DNA of 64,000 nucleotides from Clonostachys chloroleuca (Eukaryota; Ascomycota; Sordariomycetes; Hypocreales; Bionectriaceae), in the NCBI GenBank assembly GCA_037952775.1, contig JBANAY010000001.1, positions 806,001-870,000 on the forward strand, in the 5' to 3' direction. The position numbers and the translations under genes are program-made. Below, piece by piece: positions 48,156-60,912 of this stretch. Under the pieces are notes generated by a model. The model was not told where the DNA came from, did no database searches, and worked only from the letters and a program-made list of their open reading frames with translations. The stretch's first letter is position 1; each line of letters begins with the position of its first letter.

Positions 48156-49982
48156 ATGGGGGCTTTACCGGCGAACGCTTCCCCAAAGGGAGGCACGTCT
48201 AAAATGCTGTCCTTGATCACTGTGAGTGCGCTCGCACATCTTCCCCGCGCGCCTGGTTGTATCGTATCGTGTGGCTAATCTCCGTCGTTTCCCTTCTTTT
48301 TTGCAGCTGACATTTCAAAATTCCGCTCTTATGCTGGTACGTGTGACAAGCTTGCTACAGAGCCCACCGTTGGGAGGGTTCTCTGTTCCCTGGGAGGTCG
48401 AATCGGTGGCTAATACTGTAGATAGGTCATGCACTACTCACGAATCATGCCCCCGAATGGCGACCACCGCTACTTCACATCAACAGCTGTATTCCTCAAC
48501 GAGCTCATCAAGCTCTCCATTTCTCTAACCCTCGCCATGTACGAGACATCCAAGACTCTGGCTCCCAGCACCCCAGCCACAGTCCTCTTCGAGCAGATCT
48601 ACAATTCGGTGTTCAACGGCGACGGATGGAAACTCGCTGTGCCTGCCGCGCTATACACCTTCCAGAACCTCCTGCAATACGTCGCAATCGGAAACTTGGA
48701 CGCCGTTCAGTTCCAGGTTCTCTACCAGCTCAAGATCCTCACCACCGCCCTTTTCAGCGTCATCTTGCTACGCCGGTCACTCGGACTCAAGCATTGGGGG
48801 GCTCTGATCATTCTCACGCTCGGAGTCTGCGTCGTGTCTCTGCCTCCGAACTCATCCGTGCCCTCGCTCTTCCTCCACGACACAACTGACCATTTCTTTC
48901 CCCGTTCTTTGCACGAGCTGGGTCAGGCAAGTCCCGAGTTGTATCAGCCTCAGTCACCCCAGTACCTTTCAAAACGCGACACGAGTGCTTTCGAAGAAGA
49001 GGACCTGGAAGGGAATTGGCTGGCCGAGATCCTTGCCAAACGCGAGGAGGAGGAATTGGCCGAGCAAAAGAAGCGGGCAACTGAGGTCACTCGCACCAAT
49101 GCCAGGCAAACCAGAGCCCCTGTGATTGAGACTAAGGCTACGGAGACGGAGGAAGGCCAGGAACGTAAGGGTAGGTCTCTTCGCACGAAGCGGTCTGCAA
49201 CGTACGAGGGTATCACAGAGGACCTGGCACCCCCAGAGCCCCTCATGAACTACTCACTTGGCGTAACCAGTGTGCTCATCGCCGCGGCTGTCTCTGGGTT
49301 CACAGGTGTATACTTTGAGAAGCTGCTCAAGGAGAGTCCTACCCAAGCCAGTGTGTGGGTGCGCAACATCCAGCTCAGTCTCTACTCTCTCGTTGCATCC
49401 CTGTTTGGCGGTGTGTTTTGGCAGGACGGTGAGGGGATCCGTGAGCATGGATTTTTCGAAGGGTATAACTGGGTCGTCTGGACGGCAATTGGACTGCAAG
49501 CGGTCGGAGGCCTGGTTGCCAGCATGGTCATCAGGGATGCGGACAACATTGTCAAGAACTTCGCCACAAGCATCAGCATTGTTATTAGCTTCTTGGCAAG
49601 CGTGATGATATTTGATTTCGCTGTCACCTGGACTGTAAGTTTCACACCCGCTCGTCGATTGGCGCTTTACTAACAACCGGGGTTCCAGTTCCTCATTGGC
49701 ACGGGCCTTGTCCTCCTTTCCACATATATTTACAGCCTGCCTAATGATCGCAAGATGCCCGGCCAGCGCCGCCCACCACCCATCCGAATTGCCAGCCTTG
49801 AGAAGACAGCCATTACTCCAGTTATGACTCCTCGGCTATCTGCTACACCTCGCCAAGATCACAACAGGCTCAGCCTGCTTGACCCCTTAGAGACCAAGGG
49901 TCTGGGACTCACGTCCAGCCGACCTGCTAGCCCCATGCTGCCCCGGACGGCAAGCAGATCAAATTTCAAGCGGGATGAATAA
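48156..49982 (+). CDS. Golgi nucleotide-sugar transporter (SLC35A / UDP-galactose type)
   Basis: Four exons (48156-48221, 48307-48336, 48426-49634, 49689-49982) give 532 residues. The 30-nt second exon (LTFQNSALML) is needed for TM1, and the next exon starts VMHYSRIM as in the Nuc_sug_transp family (PF04142). Family motifs are LYTFQNLLQYVAIGNLDAVQFQVLYQLKILTTA split over TM3-4 and GFTGVYFEKLLKES, with NIQLSLYSL later. Such proteins exchange a UDP-sugar for UMP in the Golgi membrane; UDP-galactose or UDP-GlcNAc is most likely. A charged insertion of about 130 residues (about 171-301, with runs of Glu/Lys) separates the two halves and is far longer than in animals. The C-terminal tail is also long and Arg/Pro/Ser-rich. 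Confidence 0.92.
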
Positions 49983-51116
49983 TATTGAAATCCCTACGTG
50001 CATCAGACTATCTTTTTATTTTTATCTCTCTTTGTCTCACGATACCCACTTCCATTCGCTATTTTATTACATTTTCATACACTCTCGCATCACCCTTTAA
50101 GCGATTTAGAGGTTTAGCTCGATGGTTCATCGACAGCAACTATCACATTCACATGACCTCATCTGCGGGGTCAAAACTTAGATTCCTATTTTGTCTCTTA
50201 TGACTAGACGATGGTCGGGACTCTTTTTCAGAATTATTGATTTTCTTACATCTTCATCCCTTCGTTAATGGGGCTTTTCAGCATTCAGGGAATCACACGG
50301 AGGCGACTTGGGTTTTTCTGCGTTCAAGATGCCCCCGGCGGTGCTGGATCAAGGCTCTTGACGACTATCATCGTTCTTGTCCGTCTTAATGGGGCTTTCT
50401 TCTTTCGTTAAAACATTCATAGCCTGCATTTTTTTGGGACACCCACGAGATCACTAGCGGCGTTCTTTTTTTTTTATTGTGTCTGGAAAGAGACACATGC
50501 TATACCAGGAAGGGGGAAATTTGGACAAGTAGGGCTTCGGCGGCTTGTCTGAGGTGGCATACAGGGCATATTCATCATGCATACTGGATTGAACGAGACG
50601 AGTTGATGATTCGAGACGGCCGAGCGGTGGAGAAACATGGAAGCACAACACGAGACGTAGGTTTGAGTTTCGGGGTTTGGCAGGAAGAAGTAAAAATGAA
50701 GAAGAGATCTAGGTAGATTCTTTCTGATGTGTAGCATTATAAATGGAATCTAGATGACACGGTTTTAAAAGAATTTCTTCTCTTCAGTGAAAATGTTATT
50801 TTGTCATTGTCTGGTCTTCACACCCCGGAAAGCATTAGGGAAAAAAAAGATCTTCATTTTTGGGGCTCGCTTGTTTTGGTCTATTATCAGCGAGAGGCGG
50901 TTCATGATCATGGGCATAATAATGCCCAGCTAAGTGAGATTTTTGGTGCATGGGAAAGGGAAGTTTTTTGGGATATAAAGGGGGTATTTTTGATAGAGCA
51001 TGTCTCTCCATGAACTCATCCTCGCACATAGAACTTTCAGAGATCCTTCTTTGTGAGGATTGGATTTTGGGGTTTGTTAGGTGGGGGTTTCGAATCTTTC
51101 CATATAAGCCACCCGC
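49983..51116. other. convergent 3' regions, no gene seen
   Basis: Lies between the ends of the transporter (+) and the GMPPA-like gene (-). T-rich 3'-UTR-like sequence; no supported frame. Confidence 0.5.
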
Positions 51117-52642
51117 TTACATGATGACTTCGTTGGCCACGTCCTGGGGTTAAGATGTCAGTATGGGTAGAAGACATAGGGTAGAAAGCAGACAGTTTGG
51201 GGGTTGACGTACCCTCTTCAGCTCCTTGTAGGGCAGGCAGACGCAGTTCTGGACGCGGACCTCGTCGCCGACGCCGCAGTCCTTGCCGAGGATGGTGATG
51301 CTCTGGACCTTGACGCCGTTCTTGATGATGCTGGTGGAGTGGGTGGTGACGGGGATGGGGGTGCCCTCGACGCGGGCCCAGGCGCCGACGCGGCTGCCCC
51401 ATCCGATGATGGAGTAGAGGACGCACGAGTCGTGCTTGACCTCGGTGTCCTCGAGGACGATGGACTCCTTGATGCGGGCGCCGGCGCCCACGACGGCGCG
51501 GGGGCCGATGCTCACGTTGGGGCCGAGCTTGGCGGTGGGGTGGATGTCGGCGGTGGGGTGGATGAAGACGGGGGGCACGATGTTGGCGCTGGGCTGGGCG
51601 AGCTCCTCGCTGCCGGACTGGAGGGCGCGCTGGAGGTAGAGGGCGTTGGCGGGGACGGCGGAGCCAGCCGTCTTGATCTGGCGCCAGAAGTCCTTGGTCT
51701 CGTAGACGAAGAACTGCTTGCTGTCGGCCATGTCGCCGAGGATGTCCTGCTCGAGGCGGATGACCTCGGTCTTGCGGCCCTCCTCGTCGTCATCGTCGTC
51801 GTCGGCGGCCTGGGCGTGGAGGTAGCTGGTCTCGAGGTTGTCGGAGGAGGGGTAGGAGAGGAGGCGGGCGGGGCGGTCGAGGCGGCGCTTCATGGCGGAG
51901 CGGATGGAGGGGAAGATGGCCTCGGTGGAGAAGAGGTAGACGCCGCAGTTGATGAGGTTGCTGATGCGCGACTCGGGCTTCTCGACGTAGTGGAGGACTC
52001 GCTTGGTGTGGGCGTCGGAGACGATGCAGCCGAAGTTGGTGGCGGCCTCGTCGGAGACGCGGGTGCCAAGGATCACGGCCTCGGCGTCCTTGTCCTGGGC
52101 GAGCTTGAGCATGTCGGCCAGGGGGAACGAGCAGCAGACGTCGGCGTTGAGGACGAAGAGGCGCTCGGGGCGGCCCTTGAGGATGGCATCACGGAAGTGG
52201 TAGAGGCCGCCGGCGGTGCCCAGCGCCTCGTACTCTCGGAGGTACTTGATGGAGCTCAGGACGGGGAATTCCTTAGAGGCGTCCTTGATGAAGTCGCGGA
52301 AGACTGACTCGTCGTAGTATCCGATGATGTAGACGTCGTGGATGGAGCCCACGGCGGCAATGGCAGAGATGCAGTGCCAGATGATGGGGTGGCCGGCGAC
52401 CTCGAAGAGGGGCTTGGGGACGTCGAGGGAGAGGGGACGGAAGCGAGTGCCGCGGGAGGGACCACCGACCTAGAGGGAAGACGGCATGTTAGAATTGGGT
52501 TTGCTGGGCTTGTACGGTGGTGTTTCCTCAGCTGGAGCTTGGGAATTGGAAGGTGGCCGTGGAGGGAGAGTCGCGGTGAGCTTACCAGGATAACGGCCTT
52601 GGTTGAGCCCTCCTTGGGGCGATGGGGAACCTGGAGCGACAT
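51117..52642 (-). CDS. GDP-mannose pyrophosphorylase, GMPPA-type subunit
   Basis: Three exons (52586-52642, 51213-52469, 51117-51143) give 446 residues. The nucleotidyltransferase start spans the first intron: [31 protein letters not shown], with the G-GTR-RPL and PK pattern. Next come NADVCCSFP and FGCIVSDAHTKRVLHYVEKP. The C-terminal left-handed beta-helix has hexapeptide repeats (IHPTADIHPTAKLGPNVSIG). The end, QNCVCLPYKELKRDVANEVIM, is typical of GMPPA. Two differences from the catalytic beta subunit (yeast Psa1) are length and an Asp-rich insertion near 51783-51802. GMPPA is known as a regulatory partner that binds GDP-mannose and restrains the catalytic subunit; that role is inferred here. 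GDP-mannose feeds cell-wall mannan and glycosylation. Confidence 0.92.
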
Positions 52643-53134
52643 GAGTGCTTGTGAGGGGGGATGTGAGCGGTTGGGAAGATGGGATGGGGGAGGGGAGAGT
52701 AGGGAGGTGCTGCTTCACCAAACGGAGAATCTGGTGCTGCCAACCAAGAGAATGAGGGCGAATGATGATACGAAAGAGATAAAGGAGGTTGGCGGGGGAG
52801 TTGGCGGTGGAGCTGAGCTCTTCAGTCAATTCACAATTACGGTGACCGATTTACTGGCTTGAGTAGCGGGGCAGAGCTGAGGGGCATCACAGAAACATCG
52901 ATATAGGGTAGCAACACGGCGAACAATTGGTGAATCACAGCCACTTCGACCCACACTACGCCCCACTTCGCCTTCCTTCCACACAGCAAAATGACCCAAA
53001 CTCTACTCAGTTCACATGCACATCCAAATGTTGAGTTGGATTCGCCCTTAAAACTCAACTCCAAGCCCAACATGGATACTCTCGATCCTCATTCTGCTTC
53101 TCCTTCGGCTTAGAGCGTCGAAGGTTCAGCTCCC
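52643..53134. other. divergent promoter region with upstream open frame
   Basis: From 52991 an ATG-initiated plus-strand frame runs 40 codons to TAG at 53113-53115, in the same frame as the next gene's ATG. It may be an interrupted N-terminal extension or an upstream ORF. Confidence 0.4.
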
Positions 53135-54108
53135 ATGGCGCGAACTGCCTCTGGATCAACCGCTGCTACCTCGATCGCAAGCGAAAGTAAATATGACTCC
53201 ATCACCGCTTTATGTGCTTTAGGTATGTTTTGCACTCAACTGGCCCTCACATCAGATCTGGGATATTTTCCTAACCGCCAATAGACATCCCTACAGTCAA
53301 GATAGGATCTCAAGAAGATCCCTTCGTCGTCATTAACAACATCCAGCCGGGGGCTTCTCTCACGAAACTCACTGGAATGACGCTCAAAAAGTTTACGCAA
53401 TGGGATGAGGTACCATCGAGGCATGGCCGGCTGTTTTTTTACAGTGCTGAGCACGAGGTACTCATTATTCAACTCCCTCTATCTGAAATACATGAATACC
53501 TCCATCGGACTCTTGATAAAGAGATCACCCACCAAATGAGTGAAGATCTTTATAGAGAGATTTCTGAATATGGATCAGCAACATACTATATGAGAAAAAG
53601 CGGAAAAGTCACTGCTGCTGGGGAAGGAGACTCAAGCCTTGGGTTGAAAGATAGGAGAAAGAATGATCGCTGGCCTACCGTCGTCATAGAAGCTGGCTGG
53701 TCGCAGAGCAGAGTTTCCTTAGTTGCCAAGGCACATTGGTGGTTTGAAGCTTCCAACCGGGCAGTCAAGATTGCACTCTTGATCATTGCATCCCCGCTGC
53801 AGATCCAAGTTGAGAAGTGGAAGACCAATCCTTTGCCACACAGCTCCGCAGCGCCAGGTCGACCTAACACCCGGCTCTTCCAAGCGACTAACCTATACCC
53901 GAAAGTCCATCCGCCTGTTCTGACAGTCAATCGAGCCTCAGCTAACACCCCTTCCAACGACTACAAGGTGACTAGTAGTCCCTTGCGGCTGGAGTTCCGT
54001 GATGTGTTTCTCCGGAACCCAGTGCCACCTGAAGGAGATCTCTTGCTGGGGGAGAGTTTCTTTCGGAGCTACGCGGAAGAAGCTTGGGAGAATGTTCTAG
54101 ATCAGTAG
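53135..54108 (+). CDS. orphan protein, possible PD-(D/E)XK-like fold
   Basis: Two exons (53135-53222, 53285-54108) with a 62-nt intron give 303 residues. I do not recognise a named family with certainty. The middle contains GEGDSS (Asp145), then WPTVVIEAGWSQS (Glu165) and AHWWFEASNRAVKIALLI. This order recalls a group of fungal short proteins proposed to share the restriction-endonuclease-like fold, in which an Asp precedes a beta strand with Glu-x-Gly. Residues 65-135 form a preceding domain (HGRLFFYSAEHEVLIIQLP). No signal peptide or membrane span is visible. Upstream the same frame is open back to a Met at 52991 except for one TAG at 53113-53115, so the N terminus may once have been longer. 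Confidence 0.65.
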
Positions 54109-55202
54109 TGTCAATTGAGTATCGAGTTCAAGTCTGATAGGGTCAGTCGGATTATACAGACGTATGGTTCTATCTAATGATCGGGTCGGGTGCCATTGTA
54201 TATGGCAATCGCGTTGATGCTCCATCTCCAATGCGGCAGCGGTCAGGATAGAGTGAGTGGAAATACTGGCACATAATTGGCAGACCTGGTTTTCTATTAC
54301 TACTAAATACAGTAGGGGAAAAAAATTTAGTCATTCTGCAGTGTTTAGTTTGGATTGTGTATGACTAGGTTGGTGATTGATACTGTATTGGAGTTCACTG
54401 CTGGGGGGTCTGGGTGTGTGATGTTTTATGTCAGTCGCTTGGCAGGTAAAGCAAGCTGAAGAGCTTGTGGATTGATGGTTGCTATGGAGCTGAAATCAGG
54501 GTCTTGGAAAACAGTCAGGGGCACAGGCTCTTGTTGCCTAATACAGCACACGGGCTGGGCAGGGGCCTCCCGACCAACCACCTGCATTTTCCCCTGCCAA
54601 CGTGTGCAGCCTCATCACAGCTGTTGTTTCTCCCTACGGCATTAATTTCTGTTAACCAGCGTGCAGATGCATGGCTGTACAACCCATCCAAACCACCTGC
54701 ATGCGCTATCTGGCTACACCGGCGAACACGTAGCCTTCTCCAGTGCTGACTTCTGTGTTTTTCTGGCGCTGATAAGGCTTGTGTGTGCCTGGATGTGCGC
54801 CTGATTTTAAAGGCACTATCGCATATGATCACCAGCAGGAGTTTCAATTGAGGCTGCTTGCCAGGCTTGCTTGGCCCAGAGGCGGCTCTCAGCCTGCTTT
54901 CACCTCATCATCACCATCACACATCTCTCACCCTTTCGGCTGCTTTTGCCTCAGCAAGCGAGCATCGCAACTGCCTGCCTGCCTTTCCTTTTCATTGTTT
55001 GCCCTGCTGTCTTCCTTTTCTTGTCTGCTTTTCTTGATACCCCAACTTCAACTTGAACTCTTCTTCCTCATCCTTCTCATCCACTTTGATCCAACCTTTC
55101 CCATTCTGATGCACTTCCGTCTCTAATAAAACACATTGCGCTTCTTTTAACCGCTCCACCCCCACTGCCTTGCACGGCTCGGCACTCTGGCAGCTTAGCA
55201 AG
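54109..55202. other. intergenic, no gene seen
   Basis: Promoter of the dynamin-like gene, with a long pyrimidine-rich leader from about 54.9 to 55.15 kb. No other feature recognised. Confidence 0.5.
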
Positions 55203-58086
55203 ATGGCACCAGGATCTCGCCGTGCGGCCTCACACATCAAGATGGAGAGCTCGGGCGGGCGATCTGGCGCGTCCGTGGTAACTGAACACACCCAAGCTAC
55301 GAACGTCATGGATGCGAGCCGTTCTTTCTACCATCGGGATCAGAGGCGCTCGGATGCTCGTAAGTTCCCAATTCCAGTCCTTTCTTTTATTTATCCTCAG
55401 ATATCTAACTGTCTATGCCTTGACTCAGCTCCTCCCAGCGAGCTGACTGCTGAAGGCGAACCGCTTCTTAGAGAGATGAGGGTCCGGCCACATCCAGTCA
55501 CTGTGCTTAGCCCCATCACCAACGATGAAAGCTTCAGTTTTCACACCTCGTTTCAGGACATCGGCAAACGTCTCAAAGCCTGCAACGACACTCTTGGCGA
55601 ACTTCAAGGGCTCGGCGTGTCACACGATGTTCCGCTGCCTGAGTTGGTTCTTGTTGGTGACCAAAGCGCAGGAAAGTCCAGTGTCATGTCTGGCCTTGCC
55701 AATCTGGATCTCCCCAGGAGCGAGGGCACCTGCACTAGATGCCCACTGCACATTCGCGTTTCCAGGAACAGCGACTGGTCTTGTCGTGTCTCCCTCTCAA
55801 AAGAATATGAGTTTGCGCCTCCTCTTGACCGTGAAATTACCGAGGACGATGTGACAGAAGAAGACCCCTTCTTCCCTTGGCAGAAGTTACCAACCACACA
55901 CGTCCAGGAATTCAAAACTGTTCACGACAAGAACGATATTGAAGATGTTCTCCGATGGGCCCAAGTGGCCATTCTCAATGATGACAAGCCGCCCCAGACA
56001 TACGTCCCCGGGTCCGGTGCGATAGCCATGAGTACGCCGATTCAGTTAGCGGCAGAAGAGACATCCGCCAAGTTTTCGCCAAATGTCGTTTCTCTCGAGA
56101 TCAAGGGCCCTGAGCTCCCTAATCTCTCCTTCTATGACATGCCCGGAATTTTCCAAAATCCAGCAGACGCCAAAGATGACTACCTCGTGAACGTCGTTCG
56201 CAATTTGTCCAGCACTTACATTGAGAAGCCTTCCGCCATCATCATGTGCTCCATGCCGATGAATTCTGACGCCGAGAATTCATTTACCTTTGGCCTTACG
56301 CGGAAGCTCGGAGCTACGCAACGCTCAATCGGCGTGCTGACGAAGGCTGATCTGCTACCTCAGGAAGGTAATCATGATCAGTGGTTGTCGATAATGCAGG
56401 GCCACGCACATCGTACCGGTCTAGGTTACTTCATTACCTCTCGCCCGCAGGGCAAGGACTTGGAGGAACTGACCAGGTGGGAAGAAGCCTTGTTTGAGAA
56501 TCACACCGTTGAGCAATGGCCGGCGTCGTTTCATCCATTTTCCAAGCGGTGTGGCGTTGAGAACCTAAAGGAATTCCTGTCAAACAAATTGGGCGAGGAG
56601 TTCATCAAAAGGTATGTTCAATGATAAAACACAAGCTAATATTTAAACTAAATCCGCATATAGTCTACCACAGATCGACCACAAAGTCAGGATCAACTTG
56701 GAAAAAACCAATCGTCAACTGGCGAAGCTCCCAGAGCTTCCTGATAATGTAGAGCTCGAGGTTCAGCGGAGCCTTCTCAAGTTCACTGAAACCGCCCGCA
56801 TGCGTATAGACGAGTTCACAAAACACTTTAACACATTGCCCAGCAGTTTTCGACAGTGCCTGCTGGAAATCAAGCCGAAGTTCATCTTAAAGGACCGGAC
56901 CGATATCCCGGTTTTAGAAATCTCTGATGGCTCATCTGATGGTGAAGATGCGCCTACGGTGAACACACCATCCCGGTCTGGAAAACGGCCTCATATGGGC
57001 CCCCCTACCACGCCGGCAAAACGACACCGAGGAGCCACTCCCCTTACCAATGGCAATGTCAATCATGTTCTGCCAACGAAGACGGAGGATAGCGGGCGTG
57101 ATACCCCCACACCTACGAGGCCGAAGCAGCCAGCAATTCCTCCCCCTTTTAGTCAATTCATTACTATTGGCCGTGGATTCCGCACCCTAAGACAGGTGAG
57201 CGAGGAGATTGAGAGCAAGACTAAAGCAGGAATGCCCGATATTCTCCCTGGTGAAATCTATGAAGATTTGGCACTGGAGGCTATCAAACCTTGGGATGGC
57301 CCGATGAGGGTCTTTCTGGAGGAGACGATGCGCCAGATACACGGGGAGCTCGCCAAAGTCCTGGCCGAGACTTTTGATGGCCTCAAGAAGAGAATCGTGT
57401 ACAAGGAGGCCCATAAGCACTTGGACGAGTTTTTGAAACTGCAGAGCCTCGAAACGCGACAGGCCACAGAGCTCATCTACTTGGATGAGACTCAAAGGCT
57501 CCTTACATTCAATAACGAGGCTTTGGCAAAGTATCGCGACGACGAGCATATTCTTCTTACGCGCTTTAGACACAAGATGCGCCTTGAATGGAAAGGCTAT
57601 GGCACAGCCAAGCCTTTGGATGAATGGGAGGCCATGTCGGAGGCCAAGAGACGAGAGGATGCGAAACGTCGTGAAGATGACCTCCAAAGAATCGGCCCTG
57701 ACGTTTTTGAGCGTGAGGTCAAGGTTATTGCATACATTAGGGGTTATTACAAACTTGCAGCTTTGCGCTTCGCAGATTCAGTGTCTCAACGCATCATTTG
57801 CCGCATGATACCGGAAATCAAAGAGAAGTTGTCCTTCCACTTGAACCAGCGGCTCGGCGTGCTCCCAGGGGCAGGTAGAGAAGTTTATGAGCGGCTCATG
57901 GAAGAGCACCCGGACGTCGCGTCAAAGCGAGAGATGCTGAAGAGGGAGAAGGACAAATTTTTGAAAGCCCTTGCCAGTATCCATTCGCTCAACACGGGTG
58001 GGGATGATGAAATATTCGATTCCCCTGTCACTGTCGAAGAGTTGGGTTTGGATGAAGATGCCGCAATGACTGAGGTTGGAGTGTAG
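55203..58086 (+). CDS. dynamin-like GTPase (fungal Mx/dynamin superfamily)
   Basis: Three exons (55203-55359, 55429-56611, 56664-58086) give 920 residues. The first intron is a multiple of three and has no stop, so retention would add 23 residues; I splice it because its donor and branch site are good. GTPase motifs: G1 GDQSAGKSS (129-137), G2 threonine in EGTCTRCP, G3 DMPG (Leu is usual at the second place), G4 LTKADLL. A stalk-like helical region and a C-terminal effector-like helical bundle follow (DVFEREVKVIAYIRGYYKLAALRFADSVSQ in pieces). Between them is a low-complexity basic insert (GKRPHMGPPTTPAKRHRG, then TPTPTRPKQPAIPPP), which looks like a nuclear localisation or SH3-ligand segment. 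Fungi carry many such paralogues of unknown role besides Vps1 and Dnm1. Confidence 0.9.
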
Positions 58087-60912
58087 GCGACAGGTCGGTA
58101 GTTATGGTTTGCTTTTCCGAGCGTTGCTGGCCATGTTTCTCAGGATGTTGCGGGATCTCGTCCTTCCCACGTCGCTGAACCGAAAGTGTAGGCGAGTGAG
58201 TGATTGTGAATAAGTTGAGGGCTCATCCAACCAGCCCTTATAAAAGCTCTCTGCTCTCCTAAGGATTTTCCTTTTGTGTTCTATCATCACTCGCCACGTT
58301 CCTTTCGTCGCGCAAGCACAGTCCTTCCTTTCTCAACGACAAAGGGTGCTGCGTCTCACGCGCGCCTCGCACTACTATTATGAGTAGGACTCGCTGGCTG
58401 GGTCTGGTTGAGGGTTTACCTTTTGGCATTTGCTTTCCTTGTTTCGCCATGCTTGTTGCTTATTATAGCCTGGAAATAGTGTCCTCGTCTAGGATCATGT
58501 TGGAATGGATGGATTTGATGATCGCCGGAGGTTTACGAACTCGGCAATTGGAGCCTCTCGGCTAGGTAATTGATAGATAGAACTCAATTGATTGACAAAA
58601 TACGAAGCTTTCGCAAGCAGAATATGCATGCATAATGCCAGTAGCTGCGTGATGTGACAGCTTGGACAGGTCAGCAGCAGAGCGTAGCATCAGGACGGAG
58701 GAGGAACGGAAGGTGCATGTCATGCGTGTGTACGTACCTTCCTGCATCCATTCATGCACTTGCCCAAGAAACATAGAATCAAGCCATCTCACCGAGCAGC
58801 TGTTTCTTCCTCCTACGCCCCATCATCGAGCCAAGAATAATCTACCTATGACAAAGAAGAACAGGACAGAAATTTCTCTCTTGCGCTGGTGATAGCTCTC
58901 AAGCAAGAAGCTCAAAGCGAGAAGCTCACGGCGACCTGCGATTTGGGAGCCACCGCCGGAGACGTTCCCGAAATGCCGTCGCCTCGCCCAGCCCCCAACC
59001 ACGAAACGCCAAATGCACCGGCCAGGTCCACCTCAATCAATCGACACATAGGGATCGGGAGGGTGGCAGATCAGATGCCGTATTCTGGCATCAGCACTGG
59101 CTCTCTTGGCTGCCCGCCAAGCCACGGGCGGCGTGCCGATATTGTTCTTGCTGAGGGGCCTTCATTGATTGCATCTCGGCTCGGATGCGACGACGGGAGA
59201 AGGATGCCACGCGAGCCTGCCTGGCACGGACTCGACTCGTTTAGGAGGATCATGCAGGCTGTGGAGAGAAGGAGAGACGGGCACGCTTAGTCTCGACTCG
59301 ACACATCGCCGTGGTGGAGACGTGGTGTTTTGCAGGCGGCACCGGCAATCCCCTTTATCCGCGTGATGCCTATTTGCCCGTCTATGTGCGACAGCTATGT
59401 GCTCTGATGGCTTTAGGCAAAAAGCACCGGTTACATCTAGTCTGGTATGAAACAGGCACAGTCATGGAGATCTCGAAACCACACTTACCCGTGGATCGAT
59501 CAAGCGTTGGATATCCAGACTGTGAGATGGGCCTGGAGAAAGGGCTGACCTTGGTCGCAAGAGCGCTCTTTTTCCCTCGAGGAATTGACGTGAATACTGC
59601 GAGCGGTTGCCCCAGGTTTTCTGCCCTCCCCCAACCCCCCCCCGCCCCGGACCTGAAGTAAGCTCATTCGAGGTCTGCGTTTTCGGCCCTCGTAGCCGAC
59701 ACACCAGAAGCTGTGACCTTCGAAGCCAGGGTGCTCTTCCTGGGCCGGGGTAAGGGCCAAGCTGAGCAGAGTTGGCCACCCACCTTCATCTCCCACGTTA
59801 AAGGCAAAAATTTGAAGTAATTGCTGACCGTTAACGGTAAGGCAATCGGGACAATTTGTCTCCCTGTCAAGGAAATCGATCCGCAAGGCACACCAGGCCT
59901 ACCTGGCCCGTTAATAATACCTAATAAACTTATACCGGGGTCTGGCGTCACATGGAGACTGTTGACAGACGCAGGGCGGCGGCCCCGGCCTAGGTGAGCT
60001 TGTTGAGACGAGTGTCGAACACTCCATCTGCACCTACCAGCCCCTCTCGCGTGATCTAACCTACCATGTATCTGCTGCCCTACTCTGTTCGACGATGATG
60101 ATCAAGGCTGTTGAGGATAGTCTGAAGCCCCAACTGGGGCGGATCAACCACTCCCGCCAGAATTCAGGCTGGGGAATTCCATGTGCCAGGTTGCTATACG
60201 TTGCTGGATTTGGAATAGCTTGCAACCCTGTGATCTTACCACCCGTTTCAGTGATTGGCTCTGTAAGTGCCCTTCAATTACCCAGGTTGACTTGGAGTTT
60301 TGGAAGGCGGGCAGCCAATCGCGCGTTCTACTGAATGGAGATCTGTAGTATTCCATCTGGGTCAAATGAACCCGTTCTTGGCCGAGGTCTCTCGCCACAA
60401 TCCGCAGAAAGCTACTCACAATTCGACTTCTGCTCGGTCACTAGGTAGGCCAGGTTTTCAGCATACTGACTGATCTGATGCTGGCCAGCCCATTGACAAT
60501 GACCCAAGCAATCAAAGCTGGAGTGAATCCCGGTGACTAGACTGTCTTCGTAAATTGATGCATGGTAGCTATGTTTATTGACAGCTAGTAGTCCAGAAGT
60601 CCTACGACCAGAGCCGACGGACCGGAACTGGCAGACTGTTGCCGCCTCGCTTGGGCGCCAATCTGGTGGCGCGTCCATCCCGACATCATGGGATGGGTGC
60701 CAACTTTGCCATCATCTCCTTGGTGACTTTTGTACGATGATCTGATGTACCAATCCTCTTACACCAGTAATTAGCCATCCATTAACCAGGAGTCCTCCTT
60801 CAGGCTGTAGCGATAGCTAGACCAGCAAGCGGGCCAGCGAGCGTGCGTGTGCAGAGCCTAGCCGTTTTCCTCGCCCATTGCAACCTCCCTTAATCCCCCT
60901 CCACCTCCACAC
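58087..60912. other. 2.8-kb stretch without a supported gene
   Basis: Several frames of up to 133 codons occur on both strands, overlapping each other; none has a domain, intron signal or consistent codon use. Promoter-like sequence continues to 61453. Confidence 0.5.

Noticed and set aside
51204..52307. Plus-strand open frame of 367 codons rich in Gly, Val, Asp and Leu
   Set aside because: It is the antisense shadow of the GC-rich GMPPA-like gene; composition is biased and no domain is present.
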